A DNA stretch of 64,000 bases from an uncultured Candidatus Melainabacteria bacterium (GCA_947361615.1 CANAJP010000001.1:32987-96986); one strand, 5' to 3'; shown: positions 46,644-56,256, numbered from the stretch's first letter. Translations and numbers: made by a program. The notes: generated by a model from the letters alone, not told the origin.

Positions 46644-47659
46644 TAAAATAAATCCATTTCTATAACTTTTTGACAAATACGAACGGTGTTGAGCGCCGCG
46701 CCGATTCTAAGGTTATCGGCAACGCACCAGAGTGAAATACCGTTGTTGAACGCAAGATTTTTTCTAATTCTGCCGACGTAAACAGGGTTGTTTCCGCTTG
46801 CGTCGCGTGTTGTTGGATATTCAAAGTTTTCAGGATTGTCGATAACTTCTACCCCAAAAGCGTTTTTAAGGATTTCACGAACCTCATCAGGGTTAACTTC
46901 TTTTTCAAATTCAATATCTACAGCTTCTGAGTGACCGTTGAATACCGGAACTCTTGCTGCAGTGCAAGAAATTGGTGTTTCTTCCGGCAAGTGAAGAATT
47001 TTTTTCGTTTCATTAACAACTTTTAATTCTTCTTTTGTGTAACCGTTTTCGCAGAAAACATCGATTTGCGGGATAACGTTAAAAGAAATCGGTTTTTTGA
47101 AACATACGTTTTCAAACTTTTCACCCTTGAGATTAGCCTCTGTATCTGCACGAAGTTCATTGATAGCAGCCAGTCCTGCCCCTGAAACAGCCTGATAGGT
47201 AGAAACTAAAAGGCGTTTGATTCCAAATTTTTCGTGAAGAGGTTTTAAAACTAGCATTAATTGTGAAGTTGAGCAGTTCGGGTTTGCAATAATCCCCTCG
47301 TGTTTTCTCAAATCTTCATCGTTAACATACGCGATTACCAGCGGAACATTTTTTTCCATACGAAATGCGCTTGAGTTGTCAATTAAAACGCCGCCACGTT
47401 TAACAATTTCAGGTGCAAATTTTTGGCTTGTAGAACCGCCCGCTGACGCTAAAACAATGTTTACACCGTCAAAACTCTCAGGTGTTGCCTCTTCAACAAT
47501 ATATTTTTTGCCCTGAAATTCAATTTCAGAACCTGCGCTTTTCGCGCTGGATAGGAATTTTATCGTGTTGAAATCAATTTTTAACTCGTCAATAATCGCT
47601 GTAATTTCTCTTCCCACAACGCCTGTAGCGCCTAATACTGCTAAATTTGCTTTTCTCAT
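46643..47659 (-). CDS. asd: aspartate-semialdehyde dehydrogenase
   Basis: A 338-aa NADP enzyme of the lysine, threonine, methionine and diaminopimelate pathway. GATGVVGREI is the cofactor loop, NPNCSTSQL contains the catalytic cysteine, and TYQAVSGAG and RVPVFNGHSEAVDIEFE are conserved. First gene of the lipid A operon here. It is divergent from lysS. Confidence 0.95.
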   Translation of the reverse strand: MRKANLAVLGATGVVGREITAIIDELKIDFNTIKFLSSAKSAGSEIEFQGKKYIVEEATPESFDGVNIVLASAGGSTSQKFAPEIVKRGGVLIDNSSAFRMEKNVPLVIAYVNDEDLRKHEGIIANPNCSTSQLMLVLKPLHEKFGIKRLLVSTYQAVSGAGLAAINELRADTEANLKGEKFENVCFKKPISFNVIPQIDVFCENGYTKEELKVVNETKKILHLPEETPISCTAARVPVFNGHSEAVDIEFEKEVNPDEVREILKNAFGVEVIDNPENFEYPTTRDASGNNPVYVGRIRKNLAFNNGISLWCVADNLRIGAALNTVRICQKVIEMDLF

Positions 47660-47808
47660 TCTATATCCCTTTTACTATTATAATTAAAGCTACTCCGTGA
47701 ACCTATTATACCCCAAAAACGATTTAAAGCCAATTTTATGAAGAAATTTTGAGATTTCGGTTTGTTTATGTTAGAATTCTCCTAAGAGTAGCAAAATAAG
47801 GAGAAGTT

Positions 47809-49311
47809 ATGACAACAGTGCAAACACACGAATCAAACTCATCAATTAATCAAATTAGACAAACCAGAATTCAAAAGCTTGCGGATCTCGCTGATAAAGG
47901 CGTTAATCCTTATCCGTATTCTTTTGAAAAGACTATAAATGCTAAAGATTTACAAGCAAAGTACGCTGACCTTGAAGCGGGCGTTGAAACAGAAGATGTT
48001 TATTCTGTTGCCGGACGTGTTATGGCAATCAGAAATACAGGTATGTTCATTGACCTTCAAGACGATAGCGGAAAAATTCAAATCTTCTCACACAAAGAAA
48101 ATGTTTCAGAAGAACAAATGAAAGTCTTAAAACTCATTGATATCGGTGATATCGTTGGTTTTACAGGAACAGTAAGAAGAACTCCGCGTGGTGAATTGTC
48201 AATTAAAACAACTGAATTGACACTTTTATCAAAAGCACTTCTTCCGCTTCCTGAAAAACACCATGGACTTACTGACGTTGAAATCCGTTACCGTCAGCGT
48301 TATGTTGACTTGATTATGAACGAAGAAGTTAGAGATACTTTCAGAAAAAGAAGCTTGATTATTCAAAAAATCAGAGAATATTTAGCGCAAAAAGGTTTCT
48401 TGGAAGTTGAAACTCCAATCTTGCAAACAATGGCATCAGGTGCAAACGCTCGTCCGTTCAACACCCACCACAATGCGCTTGAAATGGATTTGACTTTAAG
48501 AATTGCGCTCGAATTATATCTGAAAAGATTAATCGTTGGCGGCGTTTCAGAACGCGTTTTTGAAATCGGTAAATGTTTCAGAAACGAAGGTATCGATACA
48601 CGCCACAACCCTGAATTCACAATGATTGAACTTTATCAAGCATACGCAGATTACAACGATATGATGGAATTAACCGAAAATATGGTTGCTCACGTTGCTC
48701 AAGAAGTTCTTGGAACAATGAAAATTCAATACGGCGAAAACGAAATTGACCTTACTCCTCCATGGGATAGAAAAACAATGCTTGGCGCAATCAAAGACGC
48801 AACAGGCGTTGACTTTATGGAAATCTTCACAGTTGAACAGGCAATGCAAGAAGCTAAAAAGCTTAATGTTCATGTTGAAGAGGGTATGAACTGGGGTCAA
48901 ATCGTTGAAGCTGTTTTTGAAGAAAAAGTTGAACCGGGCTTAATTCAGCCTTGCCACATTATCGACTATCCGCGTGAAATTTCACCGCTTGCGAAAGTTC
49001 ACCGCGATAACGACAGATTGACTGAACGCTTTGAAACCCGTGTAAACGGTTGGGAAATCGCAAACGCATTCTCAGAACTTACTGACCCGATTGATCAAAG
49101 AATGAGATTTGAAGATCAAGCAAGAGCGAAAGCAAACGGCGATGAAGAAGCAATGGATATTGATGAAGACTTTATTACCTCTCTTGAATACGGTATGCCA
49201 CCGACAGGCGGTATGGGAATGGGAATTGACAGACTTGTAATGTTGTTGACAAATTCCCCATCAATCCGCGACGTAATCGCATTCCCTACACTAAAGAAAA
49301 AAGAAGGGTAA
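47809..49311 (+). CDS. lysS: lysyl-tRNA synthetase, class II
   Basis: A 500-aa class II synthetase. An OB-fold anticodon domain (VAGRVMAIRNTGMFIDLQD) is followed by motif 1, motif 2 (FEIGKCFRNEGIDTRHNPEFTMIELYQAYADY) and motif 3 (GGMGMGIDRLVM). The start follows AAGGAGAAG. A palindromic element abuts the stop codon. Confidence 0.97.
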   Translation: MTTVQTHESNSSINQIRQTRIQKLADLADKGVNPYPYSFEKTINAKDLQAKYADLEAGVETEDVYSVAGRVMAIRNTGMFIDLQDDSGKIQIFSHKENVSEEQMKVLKLIDIGDIVGFTGTVRRTPRGELSIKTTELTLLSKALLPLPEKHHGLTDVEIRYRQRYVDLIMNEEVRDTFRKRSLIIQKIREYLAQKGFLEVETPILQTMASGANARPFNTHHNALEMDLTLRIALELYLKRLIVGGVSERVFEIGKCFRNEGIDTRHNPEFTMIELYQAYADYNDMMELTENMVAHVAQEVLGTMKIQYGENEIDLTPPWDRKTMLGAIKDATGVDFMEIFTVEQAMQEAKKLNVHVEEGMNWGQIVEAVFEEKVEPGLIQPCHIIDYPREISPLAKVHRDNDRLTERFETRVNGWEIANAFSELTDPIDQRMRFEDQARAKANGDEEAMDIDEDFITSLEYGMPPTGGMGMGIDRLVMLLTNSPSIRDVIAFPTLKKKEG

Positions 49312-49313
49312 AT

Positions 49314-49432
49314 TGTCCGAGCAAGACTCGCGATAAGGCACTTGAGCGAGTCTTGAGAGTGGCGTATTAGACAGCGCAGTCGCGGGTTGGCTTGCGTGAG
49401 CAAGACAAGCAGGCGACGGAGAACTGCTTTTA
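49314..49432 (+). repeat. modular palindromic element, copy 2
   Basis: Same layout as 1707-1825: TGTCCGAG, stem CAAGACTCG/CGAGTCTTG with a different loop, GTGGCGTATTAGACAG, then CTTGC/GCAAG and the GAACTGCTTTTA end. It begins right after the lysS stop. Confidence 0.8.
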
Positions 49433-49448
49433 AAAATAAAACAATTTA

Positions 49449-49475
49449 GCGGGCGGTCGAATGACCGCCCGCTAG
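49449..49475. terminator. GC-rich hairpin before the 25-aa ORF
   Basis: Stem GCGGGCGGTC/GACCGCCCGC with loop GAAT. The same core in inverted form lies at 49717-49735, so the two hairpins bracket the tiny gene. Confidence 0.65.
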
Positions 49476-49523
49476 TATAGAACTTTGAAATAATAATGAT
49501 ACAGGCTAAAGATTTTAACAAGC

Positions 49524-49563
49524 ATATTAACTAACGAAAGGAGGTAAATATGTTAGTTAATAT
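49524..49563 (+). promoter_or_regulatory. 12-bp inverted repeat around the ribosome site of the tiny ORF
   Basis: Arms ATATTAACTAAC (49524-49535) and GTTAGTTAATAT (49552-49563) pair perfectly. The loop holds AAAGGAGGT, and the right arm starts at the last base of the ATG. The hairpin could control translation. Confidence 0.65.
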
Positions 49564-49627
49564 CAACGAAGAAGAGCTAATACTAATAATAGCACTAGCT
49601 CTTGTACTCAAATCCATTTTTAATTAA
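49550..49627 (+). CDS. tiny hydrophobic protein, 25 aa
   Basis: ATG 49550 to TAA 49625-49627 encodes MLVNINEEELILIIALALVL and five more residues, ending KSIFN. It has a near-perfect ribosome site (AAAGGAGGT, 5 bases before the ATG) inside a hairpin loop. The peptide has one short hydrophobic segment. It has the look of a type I toxin or a membrane microprotein, but no family is recognised. A stem AGGGTG/CACCCT follows at about 49637-49655. Confidence 0.55.
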   Translation: MLVNINEEELILIIALALVLKSIFN

Positions 49628-49716
49628 ATGGTACGGGTTAGGGTGTTCGTGTCACCCTTGCCTGTATCTACATTATAACATGTGTTTTTTATCATTTCAA
49701 GTGTTTATATGAAAAT

Positions 49717-49735
49717 GCGGTCATTCGACCGCCTT
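49717..49735. terminator. hairpin after the tiny ORF
   Basis: GCGGTC/GACCGC with loop ATTC, then a pyrimidine-rich stretch. It is the inverted counterpart of the hairpin at 49449-49475. Confidence 0.55.
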
Positions 49736-49808
49736 CTTTATTTTGGGGTATTGGGTAGTAATTATAATTGAATAGACATTCTATTTTACTTTTGATAAGA
49801 TAATAGGA

Positions 49809-49970
49809 ATGAGGAAAAATAATTTAGAAAAATTACAAATAGTTGATAGAATGCTTTTTATATTACAGGCAGAGTTGGCTGATGATTTGGAAACGGAATC
49901 AAAAGATATTTTTAAATTTATTCAGCGGATACGTGAAATTATAGCCGAAATTTTGGTATGTTTAAAATAA
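49809..49970 (+). CDS. hypothetical small helical protein, 53 aa
   Basis: ATG 49809 to TAA 49968-49970. The product starts MRKNNLEKLQIVDRMLFILQ and appears wholly helical and charged. It has some resemblance in character, not alignment, to the 73-aa protein at 15971-16192. The ribosome site is weak (ATAGGA). A bidirectional terminator follows directly. Confidence 0.5.
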   Translation: MRKNNLEKLQIVDRMLFILQAELADDLETESKDIFKFIQRIREIIAEILVCLK

Positions 49971-50001
49971 AAAAGACCTGAGATTTCTCTCAGGTCTTTT
50001 A
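49971..50001. terminator. bidirectional terminator after adhE
   Basis: Stem AAAGACCTGAGA/TCTCAGGTCTTTT with a short loop, between the 53-aa ORF and adhE, which converge here. Confidence 0.8.
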
Positions 50002-50015
50002 GTGTTTAATCAAGT

Positions 50016-52685
50016 TTATTTAACTTGGTAATCTCTAACGATGCCTTCGAAAGCGTCTTGGTAGATTTGTTTGATGTCAGCCATCAACGGATATGCAGGG
50101 TTTGCACCTGTGCATTGGTCGTCGAATGCTAATTCAACCATTTCATCCAATTTTGCGTTGAAATCTGCTTCACTTACGCCGAAGTCTTTAATTGATTTTG
50201 GCAAGTTTACTGCGCTCATCAATTTGTCTACTGCGTTGATTAACAATTCAACTTTTTCGTCATCGTTCTTTCCGCCCAAGCCTAATTCGTCTGCGATTTG
50301 ACCATATCTCAATTTAGCGCAAGGGAATTTGTATTGAGGGAATGTTGCTTGTTTTTTAGGACAATCTGTTGCGTTGTATTTGATTACTTGTCTAATCAAT
50401 AATGCGTTAGCAACACCGTGTGGAACGTGGAACATTGCACCGAGTTTGTGTGCCATTGAGTGGCAAAGTCCTAAGAATGAGTTTGCAAATGCCATACCAG
50501 CGATTGTTGCTGCGTAGTGCATTTTTTCTCTTGCGATAGGATCGTTTGCACCTTCGGTGTATGAACGTTCTAAGTATCTGAATACTAATTTTGTTGCTTC
50601 AAGAGCGTTTGAATTAGTGAAGTTTGTTGCCATGCAAGAAACGTAAGCTTCGATTGCGTGAACAAGTGCGTCGATACCTGATGCTGATGTTAAGCCTTTT
50701 GGCATTCCATCAACGAAGTTAGGGTCAACGATTGCCATGTTTGGAGTCAATGCGTAATCTGCGATTGCGTATTTAACACCGGTTTGGTCGTCAGTGATGA
50801 TTGCGAACGGTGTTACTTCTGAACCTGTACCTGAAGTTGTAGGGATTGCAACCATTGTTGCTTTTTTACCTAATTCAGGGATTGAGCAGATTCTTTTTCT
50901 GATATCCATAAATCTCATTGAGATATCTTCGAATACTGTTTCAGGTTGTTCATACATTAACCACATAATTTTAGCTGCGTCCATTGGAGAACCGCCACCT
51001 AATGAAATGATTACATCAGGTTCGAATGGTTTCAAGATAGCCATAGCCTGGTCGATTGTAGATAATGTTGGATCCGGTTTAACATCAAAGAAGATTTGGT
51101 ATTCGCAACCGATTTCGTCAAGGATTGCAGTAATTTTATCTACAGCGCCTGAGTTGAAGAGGAAGCTGTCTGTTACGATAAATGCACGTTTTTTACCTTG
51201 AAGTTCACGAAGAGCTAAGTCAATAGCGCCTCTTTTGAAGTAAACTTTAGGTGGAACCTTAAACCATAACATATTTTCTCTCCTTTCAGCAACAGTTTTG
51301 TAGTTCAATAAGTTTTCAACGCCTACGTTACCTGAAACAGCGTTGCCGCCCCAAGAACCGCAACCAAGAGTTAATGACGGTTCAAGTTTGAAGTTGTAAA
51401 GGTCGCCGATACCACCTTGAGATGATGGTGAGTTGATTAACAATCTGCAAGTAGGCATTTTTTCAGCGTAGAAGTTAATTCTGTCTTTAGAACGTTCGTC
51501 TGTGTAAAGAACAGAAGTGTGGCCTGCGCCGCCTTTTGAAACGAGTTCGTAAGCTTTTTCAGCAGCGTCGTTAAAATCGCTTGCTCTGTAAAGAGAAAGG
51601 ATTGGAGATAATTTTTCTCTTGAGAATGGATCTTCCCAATCAACGGTAGGTCTTTCAGCAAGAAGAACTTTTGCGTTTTCATTAACTTCAAAACCTGCGA
51701 GTTGTGCGATTCTGTGTGCGCTTTGACCAACGATGTCAGGGTGAGCTGTACCACGTTTAGGGTCGATGAAAGGAAGTGCAATTAATTTGTCCATTTCTTT
51801 TTCGCTTAGCAAGTGTGCGCCACGGTAAACGAATTCAGATTTAACTTGTTCGTAAACGCTGTCAACTACAACAACAGATTGTTCAGATGCACAAATCATA
51901 CCGTTGTCGAATGTTTTTGACATAAGGATTGAAGAAACAGCCATTTTAATATCAGCGGTTTCGTCGATAACAGCCGGAGTGTTACCAGGGCCTACACCTA
52001 ATGCAGGGTTGCCTGAAGAGTAAGCCGCTTTAACCATACCAGGGCCGCCTGTAGCTAAGATGCAGTTGATGCTAGGGTGTTTCATCAATTGGCTTGAAAG
52101 TTCGATAGATGGAATATCAATCCAAGAAATGATGTCAACCGGAGCGCCTGCTTTAACAGCTGCGTCTAAAACTAATTTAGCAGCAGCGATTGTGCATTTT
52201 GCAGCTCTAGGGTGTGGTGAGAAGATGATTGCGTTTCTTGTTTTCAACGCGATTAATGATTTGAAAATCGCAGTTGAAGTAGGGTTAGTTGTAGGAACGA
52301 TACCAGCGATTACGCCTAAAGGTTCTGCAACGATTTTAACGCCGTTAACTTTATCTTCTTTAATTATTCCGCAAGTTTTTGCATTTTTGTGTTTGTTGTA
52401 AATGTATTCAGAAGCAAAGTGGTTTTTGATAATTTTGTCTTCTAATACGCCCATACCGGTTTCTTCAACAGCCATTCTAGCAAGAGAAATTCTAGCTTTA
52501 TCAGCGGCAGTTGAAGCGGCTTTGAAAATTGCGTCAACTTGTTCTTGTGAGTAAGTTGCGAAAATCTTTTGAGCTTTTTTAACTCTTTCAATCATCAATT
52601 CTAACTTTTCAGCTGAATCAACAACAGAAGAAGTGTTAAGAGCTTTTTCTAAGTTTTCGACAGTTTTTTTGTCTTTTGTTGTCAT
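50016..52685 (-). CDS. adhE: bifunctional acetaldehyde-CoA/alcohol dehydrogenase AdhE
   Basis: An 889-aa fermentation enzyme. The N-terminal aldehyde dehydrogenase half has the catalytic cysteine in NGMICASEQ. The C-terminal iron alcohol dehydrogenase has [12 protein letters not shown] and the histidine metal site in [18 protein letters not shown]. Converts acetyl-CoA to ethanol and recycles two NADH. The start follows AAGGAGAA. An 18-bp palindrome 83 bp upstream of the start matches a Rex operator. Confidence 0.97.
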   Translation of the reverse strand: MTTKDKKTVENLEKALNTSSVVDSAEKLELMIERVKKAQKIFATYSQEQVDAIFKAASTAADKARISLARMAVEETGMGVLEDKIIKNHFASEYIYNKHKNAKTCGIIKEDKVNGVKIVAEPLGVIAGIVPTTNPTSTAIFKSLIALKTRNAIIFSPHPRAAKCTIAAAKLVLDAAVKAGAPVDIISWIDIPSIELSSQLMKHPSINCILATGGPGMVKAAYSSGNPALGVGPGNTPAVIDETADIKMAVSSILMSKTFDNGMICASEQSVVVVDSVYEQVKSEFVYRGAHLLSEKEMDKLIALPFIDPKRGTAHPDIVGQSAHRIAQLAGFEVNENAKVLLAERPTVDWEDPFSREKLSPILSLYRASDFNDAAEKAYELVSKGGAGHTSVLYTDERSKDRINFYAEKMPTCRLLINSPSSQGGIGDLYNFKLEPSLTLGCGSWGGNAVSGNVGVENLLNYKTVAERRENMLWFKVPPKVYFKRGAIDLALRELQGKKRAFIVTDSFLFNSGAVDKITAILDEIGCEYQIFFDVKPDPTLSTIDQAMAILKPFEPDVIISLGGGSPMDAAKIMWLMYEQPETVFEDISMRFMDIRKRICSIPELGKKATMVAIPTTSGTGSEVTPFAIITDDQTGVKYAIADYALTPNMAIVDPNFVDGMPKGLTSASGIDALVHAIEAYVSCMATNFTNSNALEATKLVFRYLERSYTEGANDPIAREKMHYAATIAGMAFANSFLGLCHSMAHKLGAMFHVPHGVANALLIRQVIKYNATDCPKKQATFPQYKFPCAKLRYGQIADELGLGGKNDDEKVELLINAVDKLMSAVNLPKSIKDFGVSEADFNAKLDEMVELAFDDQCTGANPAYPLMADIKQIYQDAFEGIVRDYQVK

Positions 52686-52767
52686 AAAATGTATTCTCCT
52701 TTTCAGTGTATACCTTTTTTATAATGTTCGGGCATTTTTAAAATTGCGCATTTATTATAATTTGTAT

Positions 52768-52785
52768 TCGTGAAATATTTCACGA
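52768..52785. promoter_or_regulatory. 18-bp palindrome, Rex-like operator of adhE
   Basis: TCGTGAAATATTTCACGA is a perfect palindrome. It differs from the Rex pattern TTGTGAAATATTTCACAA only at the second and second-last positions. Rex represses adhE when NADH is low in many anaerobes. A Crp/Fnr site (GTGA-N6-TCAC) is the other reading. Confidence 0.65.
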
Positions 52786-52876
52786 TTGATTATAATAACA
52801 TGTTATCATGAAGAAAAAACCATTGCAAGTGTTCTGAAAACAATCTTTATCTAATTTTAATATCGCCTTGTACCAC

Positions 52877-52905
52877 TTGACACATTATTAAATATAAGAC
52901 ATAAT
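52877..52905 (+). promoter_or_regulatory. sigma-70-type promoter of prepilin 52931-54094
   Basis: TTGACA (52877-52882), 17-base spacer, CATAAT (52900-52905). Confidence 0.75.
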
Positions 52906-52930
52906 TAGTATTGAAGAAAGGATGGAATTT

Positions 52931-54094
52931 ATGAAACGAAGAAACGTATTAACTAATGCAGGGGGGGGGGGGAGCCTTAAAGGTATATTTAGTGCAGCAT
53001 TTACACCCCATGTCATGCTGAACTTGTTTCAGCATCTGTCGCACGACGCATTGCTGGACAGATCCCGAAATAAATTCGGGATGACAGCCGCTGAGCGACA
53101 TCCACACACTGGCCTGCGGGCTACCGATCGACGTGTAGCATTTACGATGGCAGAGATATTACTATCCCTGACAATTATCGGCGTGGTTGCCGCGATAACT
53201 TTACCAAGTTTAACAGGGAACATAAATGAACGGACTTGGAACACACAGCGAAAAGCACTTTATGCGAGAATGTCACAGGCAATAGCACTTATGCCGGCGT
53301 TGAACGGATATGGAGATTTAAAAGAAGCAAGTTCAGTTGGCGCAAGCGACGCTGTCGACACAGCCACAGAAACTTTCTTAACAGCGGGGTTATCTAAAGT
53401 TTTAAAAATCAACAATATTTGTGACAATGAACACTTAGCCGATTGCGGAGTTGTTACTTCTTATACAAACATGGCCGGTTCGCAAAAAAATACACCAACT
53501 ACGCTGTATGAACTTAGTTCCTACTTCAAAAGCGTGGAGTATTCCGGAAGTTCGTATTCTGTCGCAGACTCGAAAGCTGCTGCATTTGAAACACAAAATG
53601 GAGAAAGTATCATCGCCTTTTACAATCAGTCTTGCAGAACCGAATATTTAAACGAACAAAGTTTGACTCAATACTCCAATATTTTCGGGTTCCCTCAATC
53701 AAACATGTGTGTAAACTTTATCTATGATTTAAACGGTACTAAAGGCCCTAATACCGTTGGGAAAGATATTGGTTTTATGACCATTTTTAACGCTACTGAT
53801 TCCATTGTTGTTGCCCCGATGCCGACATCGGCAAATAATGCCGGTAATACCACTTACACCTGGTACAATGCGGCTAAAGCATGCACAAATCAGGATTCTG
53901 AAAGCAGAATACCAAATATAGATGAGTTATCCGCAATGATGCTTAACAAAGATGTAATAAACCTCTCCTCTGAGAACTTTTGGTCCGGTTCTGTATACAG
54001 CCCCGATAGAGCGTTGGGAGTTGCTGTCGCTTACGGCCCCAGAGCTTCTCTTCACAAGAGTAGTGCCTACTATGTGCGTTGCGTTCGTAGGTAG
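52931..54094 (+). CDS. prepilin-like protein, G12 tract, in frame (ON)
   Basis: A 387-aa prepilin from ATG 52931 with AAAGGA upstream. The leader MKRRNVLTNAGGGGSLK contains the 12-G tract (52961-52972). It runs through a translated palindromic repeat and a segment shared with the 57826 gene (AERHPHTGLRATDRR) to A|FTMAEILLSLTIIG. The core has FETQNGESIIAFYNQSC and FIYDLNGTKGPNTVGKD. The tail SRIPNIDELSAMML...FWSGSVYS...YYVRCVRR is the clearest Lcl/DUF1566-like ending in the family. Confidence 0.9.
   Translation: MKRRNVLTNAGGGGSLKGIFSAAFTPHVMLNLFQHLSHDALLDRSRNKFGMTAAERHPHTGLRATDRRVAFTMAEILLSLTIIGVVAAITLPSLTGNINERTWNTQRKALYARMSQAIALMPALNGYGDLKEASSVGASDAVDTATETFLTAGLSKVLKINNICDNEHLADCGVVTSYTNMAGSQKNTPTTLYELSSYFKSVEYSGSSYSVADSKAAAFETQNGESIIAFYNQSCRTEYLNEQSLTQYSNIFGFPQSNMCVNFIYDLNGTKGPNTVGKDIGFMTIFNATDSIVVAPMPTSANNAGNTTYTWYNAAKACTNQDSESRIPNIDELSAMMLNKDVINLSSENFWSGSVYSPDRALGVAVAYGPRASLHKSSAYYVRCVRR
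52961..52972 (+). repeat. homopolymer tract, 12 G
   Basis: In the leader of prepilin 52931-54094; this length keeps the ORF open. Confidence 0.85.
53011..53086. repeat. dispersed TGTCAT/ATGACA repeat inside prepilin leader
   Basis: Ends TGTCATGCTGAAC and AATTCGGGATGACA, with stems GCTGAA/TTCAGC and CCCGAA/TTCGGG. Translated in frame as HVMLNLFQHLS...RSRNKFGMT. Confidence 0.85.
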
Positions 54095-54108
54095 GCATGC
54101 TATAAGAT

Positions 54109-54139
54109 AATCGCGGACACGAAGTTGTCCGCGATTTTA
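54109..54139 (+). terminator. terminator after prepilin 52931-54094
   Basis: Stem AATCGCGGACA/TGTCCGCGATT followed by TT, just past the prepilin stop and before the convergent rnhB. Confidence 0.75.
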
Positions 54140-54775
54140 TAACAATGTCAATTGCTTATTAAAGTGATTGCGCAAGAATGATGGGCGGTGGTATTGGGTT
54201 AGGCCGTATTTGTCGATTGCCGCAAGGTGCTCTTCTGATAAATAGCCCGCGTTGGATTTCCAGTTATACTGCGGGAATTCTTCGTGAAGCTTTTCCATAT
54301 ATCTGTCGCGTGAAACTTTTGCAAGAATACTCGCCGCCGCGATTGACGCAGATTTGCCATCACCTTTTATCACAAATTGTTGAGGGTAAGTATATTCTTT
54401 AATTAATTTATTGCCGTCAACAAGTGTTAAAAGATTGTCAGATGATGGTAATTGCGCAATGACTGCTTCACAAGCCAGTTTCATGCCTTTTAAAGATGCA
54501 TTAAGAATGTTTATTTTTTCAATTTCATCAACTTCTATATTTACAATGCTGTTGATGGTGTTATTTTTTACTATATCAAAAAGTGCTTCGCGTTTCTTTT
54601 TGGAAAGTTTTTTTGAATCATTTAATCCTGCAAGTTCTTTTATTAAGGTTTCGGATTTTTCGCAAAAACATGCGCACGCGACGAAAACGCCACCTGCTGC
54701 AGGGCCTCGTCCTGCTTCGTCAGTTCCTAAAATTATTTTTCCAAAACTTTCATCAAAATCAAATAACGTACTCAT
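54137..54775 (-). CDS. rnhB: ribonuclease HII
   Basis: A 212-aa RNase HII that removes ribonucleotides from DNA. The catalytic acids lie in LGTDEAGRGPAAGG and in the later TLVDGNK region. AAASILAKVSRDRYM is the signature. The 5' end overlaps rbgA by 17 bp. Confidence 0.95.
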   Translation of the reverse strand: MSTLFDFDESFGKIILGTDEAGRGPAAGGVFVACACFCEKSETLIKELAGLNDSKKLSKKKREALFDIVKNNTINSIVNIEVDEIEKINILNASLKGMKLACEAVIAQLPSSDNLLTLVDGNKLIKEYTYPQQFVIKGDGKSASIAAASILAKVSRDRYMEKLHEEFPQYNWKSNAGYLSEEHLAAIDKYGLTQYHRPSFLRNHFNKQLTLL

Positions 54776-55613
54776 CGAGAATAAATTTTCCTATTTTTCC
54801 TTCGCGGAAGTCGCGTAGGATATAAACCGATGTGCGTTCTGTGTCAGGACGCCCGTTTGAAGTAATCCAGTTGCGCGCAAGCGCAAGATTGTCTACTGTA
54901 AGTTCACCCTCAGGATAATTGTAGTAATTGCGTGTTGCCTCTTCGTATTTTTCTTCCAGCATTGTCAATAGTTCACGCGCAACAAGTTCGTTAGAATATG
55001 CGTTTTCACTCACGGAATTAACAAAAGCAAGTTTACGTGCGCGTTCCTGATCTTCCTGTTTCATCGGAATAATCCCCGGGGTGTCAAGAAGTTCTAATTG
55101 CGGGTTAATCCTTACCCACTGTTGTTGACGTGTTACGCCAGCTTTTGCCCCGATTTTGGTTTTTGATGAGCGCGTAAGTTTATTGATAATACTTGATTTA
55201 CCTACGTTTGGCATTCCAACTACCATAACGCGTGCTGGGCGACGCAAAAGCCCCCGTGCCATTAACGCTTGAATACGGGGTTCTGATAGCTCGACGACTT
55301 TTTTAACAATTTGGCTCAAGTCTTTTGAATTCTTAGCATCAGTGGTGAAAACAGGACATCCCGTTTTTTCTTCCAAAATGTTAATCCATTTTTTTAATTC
55401 GGTTTTTTCTGTTAAATCGGCCTTATTGAGCAATATTAAACGGGGCTTTTCACCTAAAAGCCCCGTTATATTTTCATAACAACTAGACAAAGGCAAACGG
55501 GCGTCTAACACTTCTATTACAGCATCTACAAGTGAAAGCTGTTCTTTTAATTTGCGTTCAGCTTTCGCAATGTGTCCCGGATACCAATGTATGTGTAACT
55601 TATCTTTTTTCAA
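54759..55613 (-). CDS. rbgA: ribosome biogenesis GTPase RbgA/YlqF
   Basis: A 284-aa circularly permuted GTPase needed for late 50S assembly. G4 (LLNKADL) precedes G1 (GMPNVGKSSIINKL) and G3 (LDTPGI), the order typical of the family. HIHWYPGHIAKAERKLKEQL is the characteristic start. Overlaps rplS by 14 bp. Confidence 0.95.
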   Translation of the reverse strand: MKKDKLHIHWYPGHIAKAERKLKEQLSLVDAVIEVLDARLPLSSCYENITGLLGEKPRLILLNKADLTEKTELKKWINILEEKTGCPVFTTDAKNSKDLSQIVKKVVELSEPRIQALMARGLLRRPARVMVVGMPNVGKSSIINKLTRSSKTKIGAKAGVTRQQQWVRINPQLELLDTPGIIPMKQEDQERARKLAFVNSVSENAYSNELVARELLTMLEEKYEEATRNYYNYPEGELTVDNLALARNWITSNGRPDTERTSVYILRDFREGKIGKFILDEYVI

Positions 55614-55953
55614 TTTTTTCCTTAATACGAGTTGCTTTACCTGAACGTTCTCTCAAGTAGTAGAGTTTAGAACGTCTAACGTCACCGCGTCTGAGAACAT
55701 TGATTTTTTCAACACGTGGAGAGTTTACAAGGAATACACGTTCTACGCCAACACCTTGGAAAACTTTTCTTACAGTAATTGTTTTGTTGATGCCTGAACC
55801 GTGTTGTTTAATGATAGTACCTTCAAATGCTTGAAGTCTTTCTTTGTTTCCTTCAACGATTCTAACAAAAACTTTAACAGTATCACCTGAGTTAAGTTGT
55901 GGCAATTCTTCTTTTAAATATGCTTTTTCTAATTCATCAATAATAGGGTTCAT
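55600..55953 (-). CDS. rplS: 50S ribosomal protein L19
   Basis: A 117-aa L19 from ATG 55953 (AAAGGAAAAAG upstream). It contains GDTVKVFVRIVEGNKERLQAFEG and RRGDVRRSKLYYLRERSGKATRIKE. First of an operon with rbgA and rnhB. Confidence 0.96.
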   Translation of the reverse strand: MNPIIDELEKAYLKEELPQLNSGDTVKVFVRIVEGNKERLQAFEGTIIKQHGSGINKTITVRKVFQGVGVERVFLVNSPRVEKINVLRRGDVRRSKLYYLRERSGKATRIKEKIEKR

Positions 55954-56256
55954 ATCTTTTTCCTTTATTTTTGTAGTTGTAAATCTTAAGTCGCCAGAGG
56001 TTTTTTCCACAATAAAACATAAACGCTAATTTGACTATAAAACAAATAAACTTGAAATGCAAGCATGAACGTTAACATGGTGTTACAATACAAATTAGAT
56101 GTTTTTCATGATTTTGAGATCAGGTTTTACTAATTTTACATTAATACTACTATTGGCTAATATACAAATCCTGTTTTTTGTAAGAATATATAGCCGTTTG
56201 CGCATGAAATGCGTTTTAATATTTGGAAAATAGATTATATGGAAAAGAGAGGCAAT

